Under the pieces are notes generated by a model. It was given only the letters and a program-made list of their open reading frames with translations. It was not told the origin of the DNA and ran no database searches. The position numbers and the translations under genes were made by a program. From the NCBI GenBank assembly GCA_036488725.1, contig DASXHD010000085.1, positions 1 to 64,000 of the forward strand: DNA of 64,000 bases, read 5' to 3'. The DNA is from DASXHD01 sp036488725. Its GTDB lineage: Bacteria; Myxococcota_A; Polyangia; Polyangiales; Polyangiaceae. This document shows, in pieces, positions 18,077 through 27,132 of the stretch; position 1 is the first letter of the stretch, and the number at the start of each line of letters is the position of its first letter.

Positions 18077-19402
18077 GTGAAGGTCCTCATCGCAGACGAC
18101 GACCGCGTCAGCCTCGCCCTCCTGTCCGAAACCGTTCGGGCGATGGGGCACGAAATCGTGACCGCGAGCCACGGCGCCCAGGCGCTCGAGCTCCTCGCCG
18201 ACGAGACCATTCAGCTCGCGCTGCTCGACTGGACCATGCCACGGATCGACGGGATCGACGTCTGCACGAAGGTGCGCGCCCAAAAGCGCAGCCACGAGCT
18301 CTACCTCATCCTCGTCTCCGCGCGGACGAAGCCCGAGTCGGTGCTCGAGGGGCTCGACGCGGGCGCCGACGATTACGTCGCCAAGCCGTTCAGCGCGATC
18401 GAGATCGTCGCGCGCGTGCGCGCTGCCGAGCGCGCGCTCCAATATCAAAAAGAAGTCGCGACGGTCCGCGCGTACATCGACGAGATCGTCGCGAACCTGG
18501 ATTGCGGCGTCATGCTCTCGGATCCATCGGGGCGCATCCTCTTCGCGAACGACGCGCTCGCGCGCCTCGCGGGGATCCCGAGCGCGTGCTCCGGCAAGCT
18601 GCGCGAGGAAGTGCTCGCCGTGCACTCGTGCCAAGCCGCCGAGTCGGAGCGCGGGAGCGAGTTCCTCAAAGCGATGATGCACGCGGTCCTCGACGCGAAA
18701 GTCGAGCTCGCGGTCGCGAGCCCGGAGCCGCGCGTCGTCGCGTGGTCGTCGAAGCTGGTGCACCTCGGGGCGACCGATGGGCGGCTCGACTTGTGTCGCG
18801 ACGTCAGCGCCGAGGCCGATCTGGCGCGCAAGCTCGCGGAGCAGGCGCGACACGATCACTTGACCGGCCTGCTCAACCGACGCGGCGGCGAAGAGGCGAT
18901 TCGCCGCGAGGTCGAGCGCGCCAAGCAGCACGGCGCGCCCATCAGCTTTTTGCTCGCCGACGTCGACCGCTTCAAAGACGTCAACGATCGCTTCGGTCAC
19001 GCGGTGGGCGACCGCGTGCTCGAGGCCGTCGCGCGGTGCGTCCGCCAGTGCCTCCGCGCGTACGATCACGCGGTTCGCTGGGGCGGCGAAGAGATCCTCG
19101 TGGTCTTGCCGGAGACGCGCGGGTTCGAGGCGGCGATCGTCGCCGAAAAAATTCGAATCGCGGTCGCACAGGTCGTGCTGGAAGGCGCGCCGCAGGCCAC
19201 GATTTCGATCGGGCTCGCCGAGCTTGGTCCGCAGGGCATCGCAGCGGCGCTCGAATCCGCGGACGAAGCGCTCTATGCGGCGAAGCAGAGCGGTCGCAAC
19301 TGCACGCGGCGTCTCGGCGACGAGCGCGCCACGATGGTGCCGAGCCGCGAGCGCGGCGCGTCGCTCAGCCCGGCGTGGACGACGACCATCAAGAGCGCTT
19401 GA
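18077..19402 (+). CDS. response-regulator diguanylate cyclase (REC-PAS-GGDEF)
   Basis: 441 residues from GTG. The receiver domain (1-120) has the acidic pair in LIADDD, phospho-acceptor D51 (LLDWTMP) and the VAKPFS Lys. A PAS-like domain follows (about 135-250, DEIVANLDCGVMLSDPSG). The C-terminal cyclase domain (about 265-425) has DHLTGLLNRRG, DVDRFKDVND and the active-site GGEEI at about 336-340, a GGDEF variant that normally keeps activity. It should make cyclic di-GMP under control of an unlinked kinase, since none is adjacent. The ABC-F gene overlaps its last 14 bp on the other strand. Confidence 0.93.
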   Translation: MKVLIADDDRVSLALLSETVRAMGHEIVTASHGAQALELLADETIQLALLDWTMPRIDGIDVCTKVRAQKRSHELYLILVSARTKPESVLEGLDAGADDYVAKPFSAIEIVARVRAAERALQYQKEVATVRAYIDEIVANLDCGVMLSDPSGRILFANDALARLAGIPSACSGKLREEVLAVHSCQAAESERGSEFLKAMMHAVLDAKVELAVASPEPRVVAWSSKLVHLGATDGRLDLCRDVSAEADLARKLAEQARHDHLTGLLNRRGGEEAIRREVERAKQHGAPISFLLADVDRFKDVNDRFGHAVGDRVLEAVARCVRQCLRAYDHAVRWGGEEILVVLPETRGFEAAIVAEKIRIAVAQVVLEGAPQATISIGLAELGPQGIAAALESADEALYAAKQSGRNCTRRLGDERATMVPSRERGASLSPAWTTTIKSA

Positions 19403-21320
19403 GATCGCGTCGCGACTCGAGCAGCTCCCAGCGCGCGAGGAGCTCGGTGACGGCGGCGCGCGCGGGCTCGAGCTCGGCGGCGAGCGAGCGCGCTTTCTCG
19501 CCATTTTCGGCGTAGATCGCGGGGTCCGAAAGTGTCTTCTCGATCGCGGCGAGCTTCTCTTCCGCTTCGGAAATGCGGCCCATGATCGCGTCGAGCTCGA
19601 TGCGCTCGGCGTACGTGAGCGGCTTTTTCTCCGGCGCTATTTCGACTTTCGGCGGAGGTGGTGCGCTCGCGCGCGCCCCGGTGGCGGCGACCGGCGGCGG
19701 ACGGAGCGACACGTACGTCGACCAGTTGCCCGGATAGCGCACGACGCGCCCTCCCTCTTCGAAGACGAGCATCGACGTCGCGACGCGATCGAGAAACCAG
19801 CGATCGTGCGACACGGCGAGCACGCACCCTGGCCACGACTCGAGCAGCTCTTCGAGCGCCGAGAGCGTCGCGACGTCGAGATCGTTGGTGGGCTCGTCGA
19901 GGAGGAGCAGGTTCGAGCCGTCCTTGAGAATTTTGGCGAGCGCCACGCGCGCCCGCTCGCCGCCCGACAGCGAGCCGACCTTCTGGCGCTGCTTGCTGCC
20001 TTCGAAGAGGAATTTCTCGAGGTAGCTGCGCATCTCGATCGCCTCGGGGCCGATCGTGACGACGCCCGCGCCGGTTCGCTCGGCGCCCTCGCGCTCGGCG
20101 ACGTTGTCGAGGATCGACCAATCGTCGCGAAGCTGCGCGCGCGCTTGATCGAAGAGCGCGATCTTCGTCCGCGGCGCGACGCGCGCCGTGCCGGCCGAGG
20201 GCGCGAGCTCGCCGGTGACGACGCGAAGGAGCGACGTCTTGCCCGCGCCGTTCGGTCCGACGACGCCGATGCGATCGCGCGAGACGAGGTGCAGCTCCAA
20301 ATCGCGCACGAGCACGCGTCCCGCGATGGTGACCGAAACGCCCTCGAGATCGAGCACGCTCTTGCCGAGCTCCGCGGCGCCGCCTTCGAGGCCCGTGAGC
20401 TCGACGTTCTTCGGCAGCGCGATCGGGTCGTCGGCGATGAGCGCCTTCGCCCGCTGGATGCGCGCCTTTTGTTTGGTCGAGCGCGCCTTCGCGCCGCGCA
20501 TCAACCAGGCTTTTTCGCGGCGAATCGCGTTGAGCCGGTTCGCTTCGGCGCGCTCCTCGTGCGCGAGCCGGTCGGCTTTTTGCTCGAGGTAAGCGCCGTA
20601 GCCGCCTTGGTACTCGTGGAGCGTCCCGCGATCGAGCTCGAGGATGCGATCGCAAATCGCGTCGAGCACGTAACGATCGTGCGTCACCATGAGGATCGCG
20701 CCTTGCCACTCGTTGGCGAGAAATTCTTCGAGCCAGTCGATGACGATCGTGTCGAGGTGATTGGTCGGCTCGTCGAGGATGGCGAGCGTCGGCCGCGCGA
20801 CGAGAACCTGCGCGAGCGCGACGCGTCGCCTCTCGCCGCCGCTCATCGGGCCGACGGGGCGATCGATTTCGCGGACGCCGAGCTTGGAGAGCATGTCCTC
20901 GGCGACGTGGCCGCGGCCCCAGCCGCCGAGCTGCTCGATGCGCTCGGCGAGATGCGACTGCTCGGCGAGGAGCGCGTCGGTCACGCCGGTCGCGAGCTCG
21001 CGGCTGATCGCTTCGTGACGCGACGTCGCCGTCTTCCACTCGGCGAGCCCTCGCTCGACGATCGTGCGCGGCGTCGCGTCGGCATCGAGCGCGGGCTCCT
21101 GCGGCAAATACAAGATGCTCGCGTCGCGACGCCGATCGATCGTGCCTTCGTCCGCTGGCTCTTCGCCCGCGAGCACGCGGAGGAGCGTCGACTTGCCGGT
21201 TCCGTTCACGCCGAGCAAGCCGACGCGCTCGCCGCGCGCGATGGCGAGCGACACGTTCGAAAAGAGCGTCTGCGGCCCGTAGGACTTCGACAGCCCTCGC
21301 GCGCCTAAAATCGTGCTCAC
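19389..21320 (-). CDS. uup: ABC-F ATPase, Uup-like
   Basis: 643 residues with two ABC domains and no membrane segments. Domain 1 (about 1-230): Walker A GVNGTGKST, signature MSGGERRR, Walker B LAILDEPTNHLD. The interdomain linker is Arg/Lys-rich (EKAWLMRGAKARSTKQKARI). Domain 2 (about 300-520): Walker A GPNGAGKTS, signature LSGGERAR, LLLLDEPTNDLD. A C-terminal helical hairpin (about 565-640) suits Uup, which acts on ribosomes and genome stability. The GTG start overlaps the stop of the lipoprotein gene (GTGA), so translation is coupled. Other ABC-F subgroups are possible. Confidence 0.9.
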   Translation of the reverse strand: MSTILGARGLSKSYGPQTLFSNVSLAIARGERVGLLGVNGTGKSTLLRVLAGEEPADEGTIDRRRDASILYLPQEPALDADATPRTIVERGLAEWKTATSRHEAISRELATGVTDALLAEQSHLAERIEQLGGWGRGHVAEDMLSKLGVREIDRPVGPMSGGERRRVALAQVLVARPTLAILDEPTNHLDTIVIDWLEEFLANEWQGAILMVTHDRYVLDAICDRILELDRGTLHEYQGGYGAYLEQKADRLAHEERAEANRLNAIRREKAWLMRGAKARSTKQKARIQRAKALIADDPIALPKNVELTGLEGGAAELGKSVLDLEGVSVTIAGRVLVRDLELHLVSRDRIGVVGPNGAGKTSLLRVVTGELAPSAGTARVAPRTKIALFDQARAQLRDDWSILDNVAEREGAERTGAGVVTIGPEAIEMRSYLEKFLFEGSKQRQKVGSLSGGERARVALAKILKDGSNLLLLDEPTNDLDVATLSALEELLESWPGCVLAVSHDRWFLDRVATSMLVFEEGGRVVRYPGNWSTYVSLRPPPVAATGARASAPPPPKVEIAPEKKPLTYAERIELDAIMGRISEAEEKLAAIEKTLSDPAIYAENGEKARSLAAELEPARAAVTELLARWELLESRRDLKRS

Positions 21321-21865
21321 TTGAGCAGCGGCACCAAACCGCTGCTGCGCAGCACCGTGCCGACCAGGGTCTGGAAATAAGTCGTGAGCCCCTTCACGTC
21401 CGCGGCGGTCAAGCTCCGCTCGCCGAGCGGCACGGTCAGCGCGAAGACGAGATTTTCGTCCGAGCAGGTCATGCGGAGCAAATCGAACTTGGAGCTCAGC
21501 TCGTTGAGCTTGGGCGCCGACTTCTCGCAAGCGCCCGGCTCCTTCCAGTTGAACGACGCGACGTACCCGATGTACGGCCCGAGCGCTTGCTCGTTGGCCC
21601 AAACGAGGCCGACCGTCGCGACGTTCTCTTTTTTCTCGTCGCAGACGAGCGTCTCACCCGAGAGATGACACGCGTGGCCCGCGCTCTCGAGCGTCGTTCC
21701 GAGCCAGCGCATCGCCGCGGCTTGCGGAGCGCGCGGCATCGTGTCGGTCGCTTCGGCCGTCGGCGCGGCCTGCACGGTCACGGCAGGAGCTGCCGGCGCA
21801 GCCGCACCGCCGCACCCTACGAGCGAAACGCCGATGGCCGTGGTCGCGGCCCGCACCGAAAGCAT
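21317..21865 (-). CDS. lipoprotein of unknown function
   Basis: 182 residues. Signal with lipobox SLVGCGG (Cys about residue 18), an Ala/Pro/Thr linker to about 45, then a compact domain with Cys residues at CHLSGETLVC, ACEKS and MTCSD. No family recognised. The gene leads a two-gene unit with the ABC-F ATPase. The ATG is 12 nt downstream of a TAGTAT hexamer. Confidence 0.75.
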   Translation of the reverse strand: MLSVRAATTAIGVSLVGCGGAAAPAAPAVTVQAAPTAEATDTMPRAPQAAAMRWLGTTLESAGHACHLSGETLVCDEKKENVATVGLVWANEQALGPYIGYVASFNWKEPGACEKSAPKLNELSSKFDLLRMTCSDENLVFALTVPLGERSLTAADVKGLTTYFQTLVGTVLRSSGLVPLLK

Positions 21866-21871
21866 CGCGCG

Positions 21872-21877
21872 ATACTA
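21872..21877 (-). promoter_or_regulatory. leaderless-type -10 hexamer for the gene at 21865
   Basis: TAGTAT, 12 nt upstream of the ATG. Confidence 0.45.
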
Positions 21878-21883
21878 CATCAC

Positions 21884-22467
21884 GGATGCACCTCGAGGTC
21901 GTAGTCGATGTGCGGCACCGATTGCCCGAGCGCTCACGGCCGCGCACGCCCAAGCCGCGCAGCTCGGGCTCTTCGCCGTCGAGCTCAGCACGCAGCACAA
22001 CTCGGCTACGTTCTTCTGCGGCTCGGCCGGTTCGACGAGGCGCGCGCCCTCGAGCAGCGATGCGCCGAGGCGCTCGAAGCGCACGGCGATCGACGTCTCG
22101 CCCGCGGCTCGCGTATTTCTCGCCCTCGTCGCTCGAATTTTGACGGACACGCCGCCGGTGCGCGCCTTCGCCCGCGCGGTCCGCGCGAGGATCCGTCTGG
22201 CGCGCGGTCTCGTCGCCGATGCGCGCGCCGAGCGGCGGCCGAGGCGAGCGCGATGCTCCGCGAGCTCGGCGCGATGGAACAAGGCGAGTCGCTCGTACGC
22301 GTGATGGAGGCCGAGACGCTCGCCGCGGTCGGTGACGTCGACGGCGCACGACGCAGCGCGCGAGCGGCTCCTCGCCCGTGCATTTCGGCTGAGCGACGAG
22401 CGCCTTCGCCGGTCGTTCCTCGAGTGCGTGCCCGAGAACGTCCGGACTACTTCACCGGCGGCGGAGG
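21884..22467 (+). pseudogene. decayed C-terminal TPR tail of a myxobacterial Ser/Thr kinase-type protein
   Basis: No single frame is sensible, but joining frames restores one protein. HAQAAQLGLFAVELSTQHN (third frame) shifts near 22001 into GYVLLRLGRFDEARALEQRC...LARGSRI. It shifts near 22115 into FLALVARILTDTPP...RARIRLARGLVADARA, near 22230 into AEASAMLRELGAMEQGESLV...GDVDGARR, and near 22346 into AHDAARERLLARAFRLSDER then RRSFLECVPENVRT. That ending is characteristic of the TPR-containing C-termini of large myxobacterial protein kinases. At least four frameshifts are needed (the first looks like loss of one C), and the kinase part is absent. It is therefore a dead remnant; sequence error could account for one shift but hardly four. 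Confidence 0.75.
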
Positions 22468-24141
22468 CGGAACGTAGAACGTGTGGAGGTCGAGCCCGCC
22501 CGGATACATGTAGCTCGTACGCGACCCGTAACCGTAAACGAGAAGCCCGAACGGGAAGACGCCGTGGATCTCGTGTCCTTCTTTCGAGTTGTCGAGCTGG
22601 ACGTGCGCGGTCAAAAACGGTTGTCCCCCGACTTGCGAATAGGCATTTTGCGGAATGTCGGTGCCGTCGAGCGTCACCGTATTTCCAGTCGGCGTAATCA
22701 CGTCAATCCAGTTTTCGGAATACGTTTTGGGCGCGAGGAACGTGTAAGTCGATCGATATTGCTGGAGCGGCACCGCGGGGCACTCGCTCGGGTCGCCGAG
22801 GTCCGGATTCGGGTCGCCCGCGTCGGCCGGCCAATTCGCGTATTCGCCTTGGAGGTATTCGACGACGTTGATGCGCCCGTTGGCGACGATCGCGAAGCTC
22901 TTGTCGACGTCGGGGATGTCCATGACGTCGCCCGTGTTGAGGAGCGCGCCCTGATAACCCATGATCGGCGGGTCGAACCCGACGAGCGTCGAGTCGTAGA
23001 GGCCCATGATGCGCACCCAGACGTGCTCGCCGTGCGGCGTGTGCGGCAACGTCGCGACGAACTCGGTGCCGAGCGTCTCGACCGGGAACATCGACGATTC
23101 GAGGTGATCGCAGGCCTTTTTGCTCTCGGGGATGAACGTGCAGCCGTGACCGGCGTAGGTCATGACCGGTTTGTCGGCGCGAATGATCGAGCCCGAGAGG
23201 TCGGACGCGTAGCTCGCCTTGTTCACGTCGCCGAGCGCCGAGAACATCTCGAGCACGTCGCCCGCATCGAGCGCGTACGTGTAGCTGTCGCCGCGCTGCA
23301 TGACCGCGGGGCCGGTGCTCGGCACGCCCTGCACCTGTCCGGCCGGGTACACGGTGACGTTCGTGCCGTCTTGCGTCGCGGTCACCGCGAAGAAGCCGGG
23401 CGTCGCGCCGAACGAAGGCCACGCGACGACTCCGTAATCGCCGGTCACGACGTTCGACGGCAAAAGCAGCGAGGCGTCGTTCGAATACGAATAACAATGA
23501 GGCCCGGCTCCCGCGTCGCCGTAACCGGGGCACGGAGCGCCCGCGTCGATTTCGTATTCGAGCGCCGAAAATTGATAAACACTCACCGGATAATCGGTCG
23601 TGAGGTGATAAGCACCTTTGGCCACGATGCGGCTCGGCCCGGGATCGCCGACGACCGTGTTGACGTCGAACTGCGGGCCCTTCAGCGCGGCGACCCACGG
23701 TAGCGTGATGGCTTGCACCGAATTCGCGGGGACCTGCACGACGACGTTCTGCGCGAGCGCGCCGCCGCTCACCGTCACGGTGACCACTTGCGACGGCTGC
23801 GGGTTCGACACGGCCACGGCGAAATCGAACTCCGTATAAACCGGGTTCAGCGTGACGGTCGGCCAGTAGTCGCAGCCGATGTAGCTGTTCTTCGCGACCG
23901 ACTCGGTGCACGTCGTGGGAATGGGCGACGTGGTTCCGGTCTCGGTGGAGAGCGTGACGTCGCCGAAGCTGATGCCCGAATCGGCCGGGCCGGTTTCGGG
24001 AACGGTCGAGTCTTGGAGGCCGCCGGCATCGACGCCGCTTCCGTCGGGTTTGCCGCTGTCGTCGCCGCCGCACGCGGCGACCGTCGCGAAGCCGCCAACG
24101 AGAAGCGCGAGCGCTGCGCCGAGAAATTTTTTCGAGGTCAT
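22447..24141 (-). CDS. IgGFc-binding-type surface lipoprotein
   Basis: 564 residues. Signal with lipobox TVAACGG (Cys about 24), then an Asp/Gly/Thr linker to about 75. The rest matches the IgGFc-binding protein N-terminal domain family: NPVYTEFDFAVAVSNPQPSQ, VVQVPANSVQAITLPW, YPVSVYQFSALE, SSMFPVETLGTEFVATLP, YSENWIDVITPTGNTVTLDG, and a late GFGLLVYGYGSRTSYMYPGG-type end. Such proteins are common on myxobacterial surfaces; a binding or adhesive role is inferred. It starts 4 bp after the stop of the choice-of-anchor L gene, so both are in one operon. Confidence 0.85.
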   Translation of the reverse strand: MTSKKFLGAALALLVGGFATVAACGGDDSGKPDGSGVDAGGLQDSTVPETGPADSGISFGDVTLSTETGTTSPIPTTCTESVAKNSYIGCDYWPTVTLNPVYTEFDFAVAVSNPQPSQVVTVTVSGGALAQNVVVQVPANSVQAITLPWVAALKGPQFDVNTVVGDPGPSRIVAKGAYHLTTDYPVSVYQFSALEYEIDAGAPCPGYGDAGAGPHCYSYSNDASLLLPSNVVTGDYGVVAWPSFGATPGFFAVTATQDGTNVTVYPAGQVQGVPSTGPAVMQRGDSYTYALDAGDVLEMFSALGDVNKASYASDLSGSIIRADKPVMTYAGHGCTFIPESKKACDHLESSMFPVETLGTEFVATLPHTPHGEHVWVRIMGLYDSTLVGFDPPIMGYQGALLNTGDVMDIPDVDKSFAIVANGRINVVEYLQGEYANWPADAGDPNPDLGDPSECPAVPLQQYRSTYTFLAPKTYSENWIDVITPTGNTVTLDGTDIPQNAYSQVGGQPFLTAHVQLDNSKEGHEIHGVFPFGLLVYGYGSRTSYMYPGGLDLHTFYVPPPPPVK

Positions 24142-24145
24142 CGCA

Positions 24146-25477
24146 TCACCTCGCCGTCACGGGGCTCGAGATGGTCGTCGAGTGCCAGCGGAAGTTGTCG
24201 AGGTTGATCGCGGAGTCCATCAAGCCGTCGCCCTCGTCGTAAATGATGAAGCTCAGCGTGAACGTCTCGCCCGGCGCGATCGGCGCGGTCGTCTTGAGCC
24301 AGTCCGTCGCGCCGCTTCCGAGGTTGTCGTTGCCGAGCGTGAACGCCGTCTGACCGTATTTGATCTCGTAGCCGGTCTGCGCGAGCGTCGAGAGCGGGTT
24401 GCTGCAAGTGAGGTGCGTGTAACCGAGATTGAGACCGCTCGTCACGTCGTTGCAGTCCTGGAAGAAGCCGTTGTTGACGTTGATGCGGTGCCCGAGCCCG
24501 TCGAACGCGATTTGCGTCGGCGCGTTGTACTGCTGCGAGGTGAGCATCGCGAGGAACGTGTCGTTGAAACCGTGGCACACGTACTCGGGGTATTCCTCGC
24601 TGAAGAAGTTGAAGTCGAACGTGAACGAGCCGGCGTTGATCGGCGCCCGCAGCGTGAGACGAATCTCGCTGTAGTCGTTGACCGTGGTGGGCTCGTCGGT
24701 GCCGTTCGGGTTGCACGGGTTCGGGTTTTGCGCCGCCTTGAGGGGAGCCGGGTTCGGAAAAGTATTCTGCAGGTTGGTGCCGTCGCCGGGCGTGTAGCTC
24801 GGGTTGTCCTTGTCGTCGTCGGCGGTGCCGGTCGAGAGGAACGCCATGTACGAACCCTTGTGCGGCGTGAAGTTCTGGCCCATGTGCGCCGTGATGCGGT
24901 GCGCGAAGCTGTCGTTCGGCCCGTAGAACGTCGCGCCCACGACGACGCTGCATTTCGCGTTGTCGCAGATGTCCATCGCCGACGCGTAGTCGCCCGGCTT
25001 CGTGCTGTGGCCGGCGGTGAGGCTCGCGTCGCACGTGCGAAGGTTGTCGATTTGGCCGTCGCAGTCGTTGTCGATGCCGTCGCTGCCGACCGGGTCGCTC
25101 GGATCGTTCGTGTCGAATGCGCACGGGTTGATGAGCGAGTCGTGGTCGTTGCAGTCGCCGTCGCACGTCGTCCAGCCGTCGCCGTCGTCGTCGAAGCAGT
25201 TGTTGCCGTCGCCCTTCGAGAAGCCGTCGAAGTCGAACGTCGCGTCGTATTGCGAGCCGCTCTCGTCGGTCGTCGCGTCGTTGCCCGAGCTCGAGTCGAG
25301 CACGAACCCCGAATCGAACAACGGACCCGTCTCCGGTTTTCCGGAATCGGTCGTCGGGCTCGAATCGACGCCGCCGCCGGAGTCTTCCGCCGTGCCGCCG
25401 TCGAAATTGCCGTTACCCGACGAGCACGCGACCGCCACCACCGCGAGCGTCGTCGCCACAAAGGCCAGAGGCCGCAT
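24146..25477 (-). CDS. lipoprotein with MopE-type metal-binding motif and choice-of-anchor L domain
   Basis: 443 residues; the ATG at 25477 follows GAGGAG. Lipobox AVVAVACSS (Cys about 18), long Asp/Ser/Gly linker to about 90. Residues about 95-150 carry the putative metal-binding module NNCFDDDGDGWTTCDGDCND followed by GIDNDCDGQIDN. The C-terminal ~270 residues contain the choice-of-anchor L signature FNFFSEEYPEYVCHGFNDTF and FIIYDEGDGLMDSAINLDNF. It is probably a Ca2+- or Cu-binding surface protein. It is the first gene of a two-gene operon with the IgGFc-binding-type protein. Confidence 0.85.
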   Translation of the reverse strand: MRPLAFVATTLAVVAVACSSGNGNFDGGTAEDSGGGVDSSPTTDSGKPETGPLFDSGFVLDSSSGNDATTDESGSQYDATFDFDGFSKGDGNNCFDDDGDGWTTCDGDCNDHDSLINPCAFDTNDPSDPVGSDGIDNDCDGQIDNLRTCDASLTAGHSTKPGDYASAMDICDNAKCSVVVGATFYGPNDSFAHRITAHMGQNFTPHKGSYMAFLSTGTADDDKDNPSYTPGDGTNLQNTFPNPAPLKAAQNPNPCNPNGTDEPTTVNDYSEIRLTLRAPINAGSFTFDFNFFSEEYPEYVCHGFNDTFLAMLTSQQYNAPTQIAFDGLGHRINVNNGFFQDCNDVTSGLNLGYTHLTCSNPLSTLAQTGYEIKYGQTAFTLGNDNLGSGATDWLKTTAPIAPGETFTLSFIIYDEGDGLMDSAINLDNFRWHSTTISSPVTAR

Positions 25478-25525
25478 GCGAAACTCCTCGAGCGAGCAGC
25501 ATAGCAGCGCGTCTCCGAAAGGTGG

Positions 25526-25531
25526 TAGACG
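25526..25531 (+). promoter_or_regulatory. leaderless-type -10 hexamer for lolD
   Basis: TAGACG in context gtggTAGACG, 13 nt upstream of the GTG. Confidence 0.4.
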
Positions 25532-25538
25532 ATACGCC

Positions 25539-26222
25539 GTGGCGCTCGTCGCTCTCCAAGACGTGAGGAAGTCGTTCGTGCACATGGGCCGCACGCTCGA
25601 GGTTCTGCGGGGCGTCGACTTGGAAATCGGCGAGGGCGAGATCGTCGGCGTCGTGGGGCAATCGGGCGCAGGCAAGTCGACGCTCCTCCACTGCATCGGG
25701 ACGCTCGACGTGCCGACGAGCGGGACCATCGAGGTTGGCGGCGAGGAAATCACGGCCCTTCCGGGCGCGCGCCTCGCGTCGCTCCGCAATCGCCTGATTG
25801 GCTTCGTCTTTCAGTTCCACCACCTTTTGCCCGAATTCAACGCCCTCGAGAACGTGATGATGCCGGGGCTCATCGCGGGCCGAAGCCGCGGGCCGATCGA
25901 GACGCGCGCCCGCGCGCTCCTCGAGGAGGTGGGCCTCAAAGACCGGGCGAGCCACCGGCCGGGCGAGCTTTCGGGCGGCGAGCAGCAGCGCGTGGCGCTC
26001 GCGCGCGCGCTCGTGCTCGAGCCCAAGCTCATCCTGGCTGACGAGCCGACCGGCAACTTGGACTCGGCGACCAGCAAACAAATCCACGATCTCTTTTTTC
26101 ACATCAACGAGCAGCGCGGCACGACGCTCGTCATCGTCACGCACAACATGGCGCTCGCCGACTCGATGCCACGCAAAGTGACGCTCAAAGACGGCCGCGT
26201 CGAAAAAGACGAGCGCAAATAG
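25539..26222 (+). CDS. lolD: LolD-type ABC transporter ATPase
   Basis: 227 residues from GTG. Walker A GQSGAGKST (about 42-50), Q-loop FQFHHLLPEF, signature ELSGGEQQR, Walker B LILADEPTGNLDS and H-loop VTHN. The HHLLPEF Q-loop and NALENVMMPGLI following it are characteristic of LolD, the ATPase of the LolCDE complex that releases lipoproteins from the inner membrane. The permease genes lolC/lolE are not adjacent. MacB-type ATPases are the main alternative. Given the many lipoproteins around it, LolD is the better reading. Confidence 0.85.
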   Translation: MALVALQDVRKSFVHMGRTLEVLRGVDLEIGEGEIVGVVGQSGAGKSTLLHCIGTLDVPTSGTIEVGGEEITALPGARLASLRNRLIGFVFQFHHLLPEFNALENVMMPGLIAGRSRGPIETRARALLEEVGLKDRASHRPGELSGGEQQRVALARALVLEPKLILADEPTGNLDSATSKQIHDLFFHINEQRGTTLVIVTHNMALADSMPRKVTLKDGRVEKDERK

Positions 26223-26223
26223 C

Positions 26224-27075
26224 TCAGCCTCCGCGGATCGCGAGGAAGAGCCCCATCTCGCCGTGGCCGGCGGCGATCGTCGGCATCCAGCTGATCGAGG
26301 TGGTGACGTCGGTCTGAATCGACGAGACGCTCTCCACTTGAATCACCGTGCGCGCGTTCGAACCGCTGAGGCCGGGCGTGACGTCGTTGCTCGGAATGGC
26401 GAAACCGGTTCCGGCGATCCACGTCGTGACGTCGTCGCCGAGGCCGGCGTAATAGACGAGCAAGTCGTTGCCGTGCGTCGTGCTGAGCGTTCCCGACGGG
26501 AGGGACGAGGTGACGCCGTCTCTCGTCGCGCCGATGCCGACCGAGCCGTCCTCGAAGCTCGACGCGTCGGCTCCGGCGACGTCGAGCACGGTCATCGAGC
26601 ACCGCGCAGCGCCGCCGACGGTCGTGAAGGTGACGGTCACGCTGCCGACCGCGGTGGACTTCGCGACCCAAAAGCACGACATGCGAGACGATACGTTGAC
26701 CGACTCGTAGCCGCTCTTCGTCTGCGTCCAGATTTGGCTCTTGTCGTCGCCGACGGTGAAGGCGTCGGTGTCGTTGGTGCCTTCGCGCACGCAGGCGAGG
26801 AGCGCGTCGCCCGCGGCGTTCGCGATCGGGACCGTGAGCGACTGGACGGGCGCGTCGGTGTTGTCGAGGTTGTTCCACACTGCGACGACGTGCGGCGCGA
26901 CCGGCGGCGCGTCGACTGCGACGTCCTCGGCCGATGCTTCAGTCGGCGCATCGACCAACGGCGCGTCGACGCTCGCGTCGGCGGGCGCGCCATCGACGCC
27001 GCCCGAGAGCCCGCTCGTATCCGGAAAGAGCCCGCAGCCGGCCATCGCGATCATGGCCAGGCTGCGGCGGCGCAT
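26224..27075 (-). CDS. lipoprotein with beta-sandwich-like domain
   Basis: 283 residues. A very short signal with lipobox MIAMAGCG (Cys about 14), then an Asp/Ala/Pro linker to about 65. The body is beta-rich and Ser/Thr/Val-rich (SVTVTFTTVGGAARCSMTVLDVAG, NDLLVYYAGLGDD, TTSISWMPTIAAGHGEMGLFLAI) and resembles jelly-roll or concanavalin-like surface domains. No named family. It ends 1 bp from lolD in convergent orientation. The ATG is supported by TACTTT 12 nt upstream. Confidence 0.75.
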   Translation of the reverse strand: MRRRSLAMIAMAGCGLFPDTSGLSGGVDGAPADASVDAPLVDAPTEASAEDVAVDAPPVAPHVVAVWNNLDNTDAPVQSLTVPIANAAGDALLACVREGTNDTDAFTVGDDKSQIWTQTKSGYESVNVSSRMSCFWVAKSTAVGSVTVTFTTVGGAARCSMTVLDVAGADASSFEDGSVGIGATRDGVTSSLPSGTLSTTHGNDLLVYYAGLGDDVTTWIAGTGFAIPSNDVTPGLSGSNARTVIQVESVSSIQTDVTTSISWMPTIAAGHGEMGLFLAIRGG

Positions 27076-27081
27076 CCATTG

Positions 27082-27087
27082 AAAGTA
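27082..27087 (-). promoter_or_regulatory. leaderless-type -10 hexamer for the gene at 27075
   Basis: TACTTT in context ctgtTACTTT, 12 nt upstream of the ATG. A divergent TAGACT at 27111-27116 lies 22 nt before the opposite gene (27133), giving that transcript a short leader. Confidence 0.45.
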
Positions 27088-27132
27088 ACAGATCCGTCGT
27101 CAAAAACCGGTAGACTCGCGCCGGGTGCCGCG

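Noticed and set aside
21741..22477. The overlapping + frames as intact genes
   Set aside because: Each is only meaningful over a segment; together they form one frameshifted relic, so they are reported as a pseudogene.
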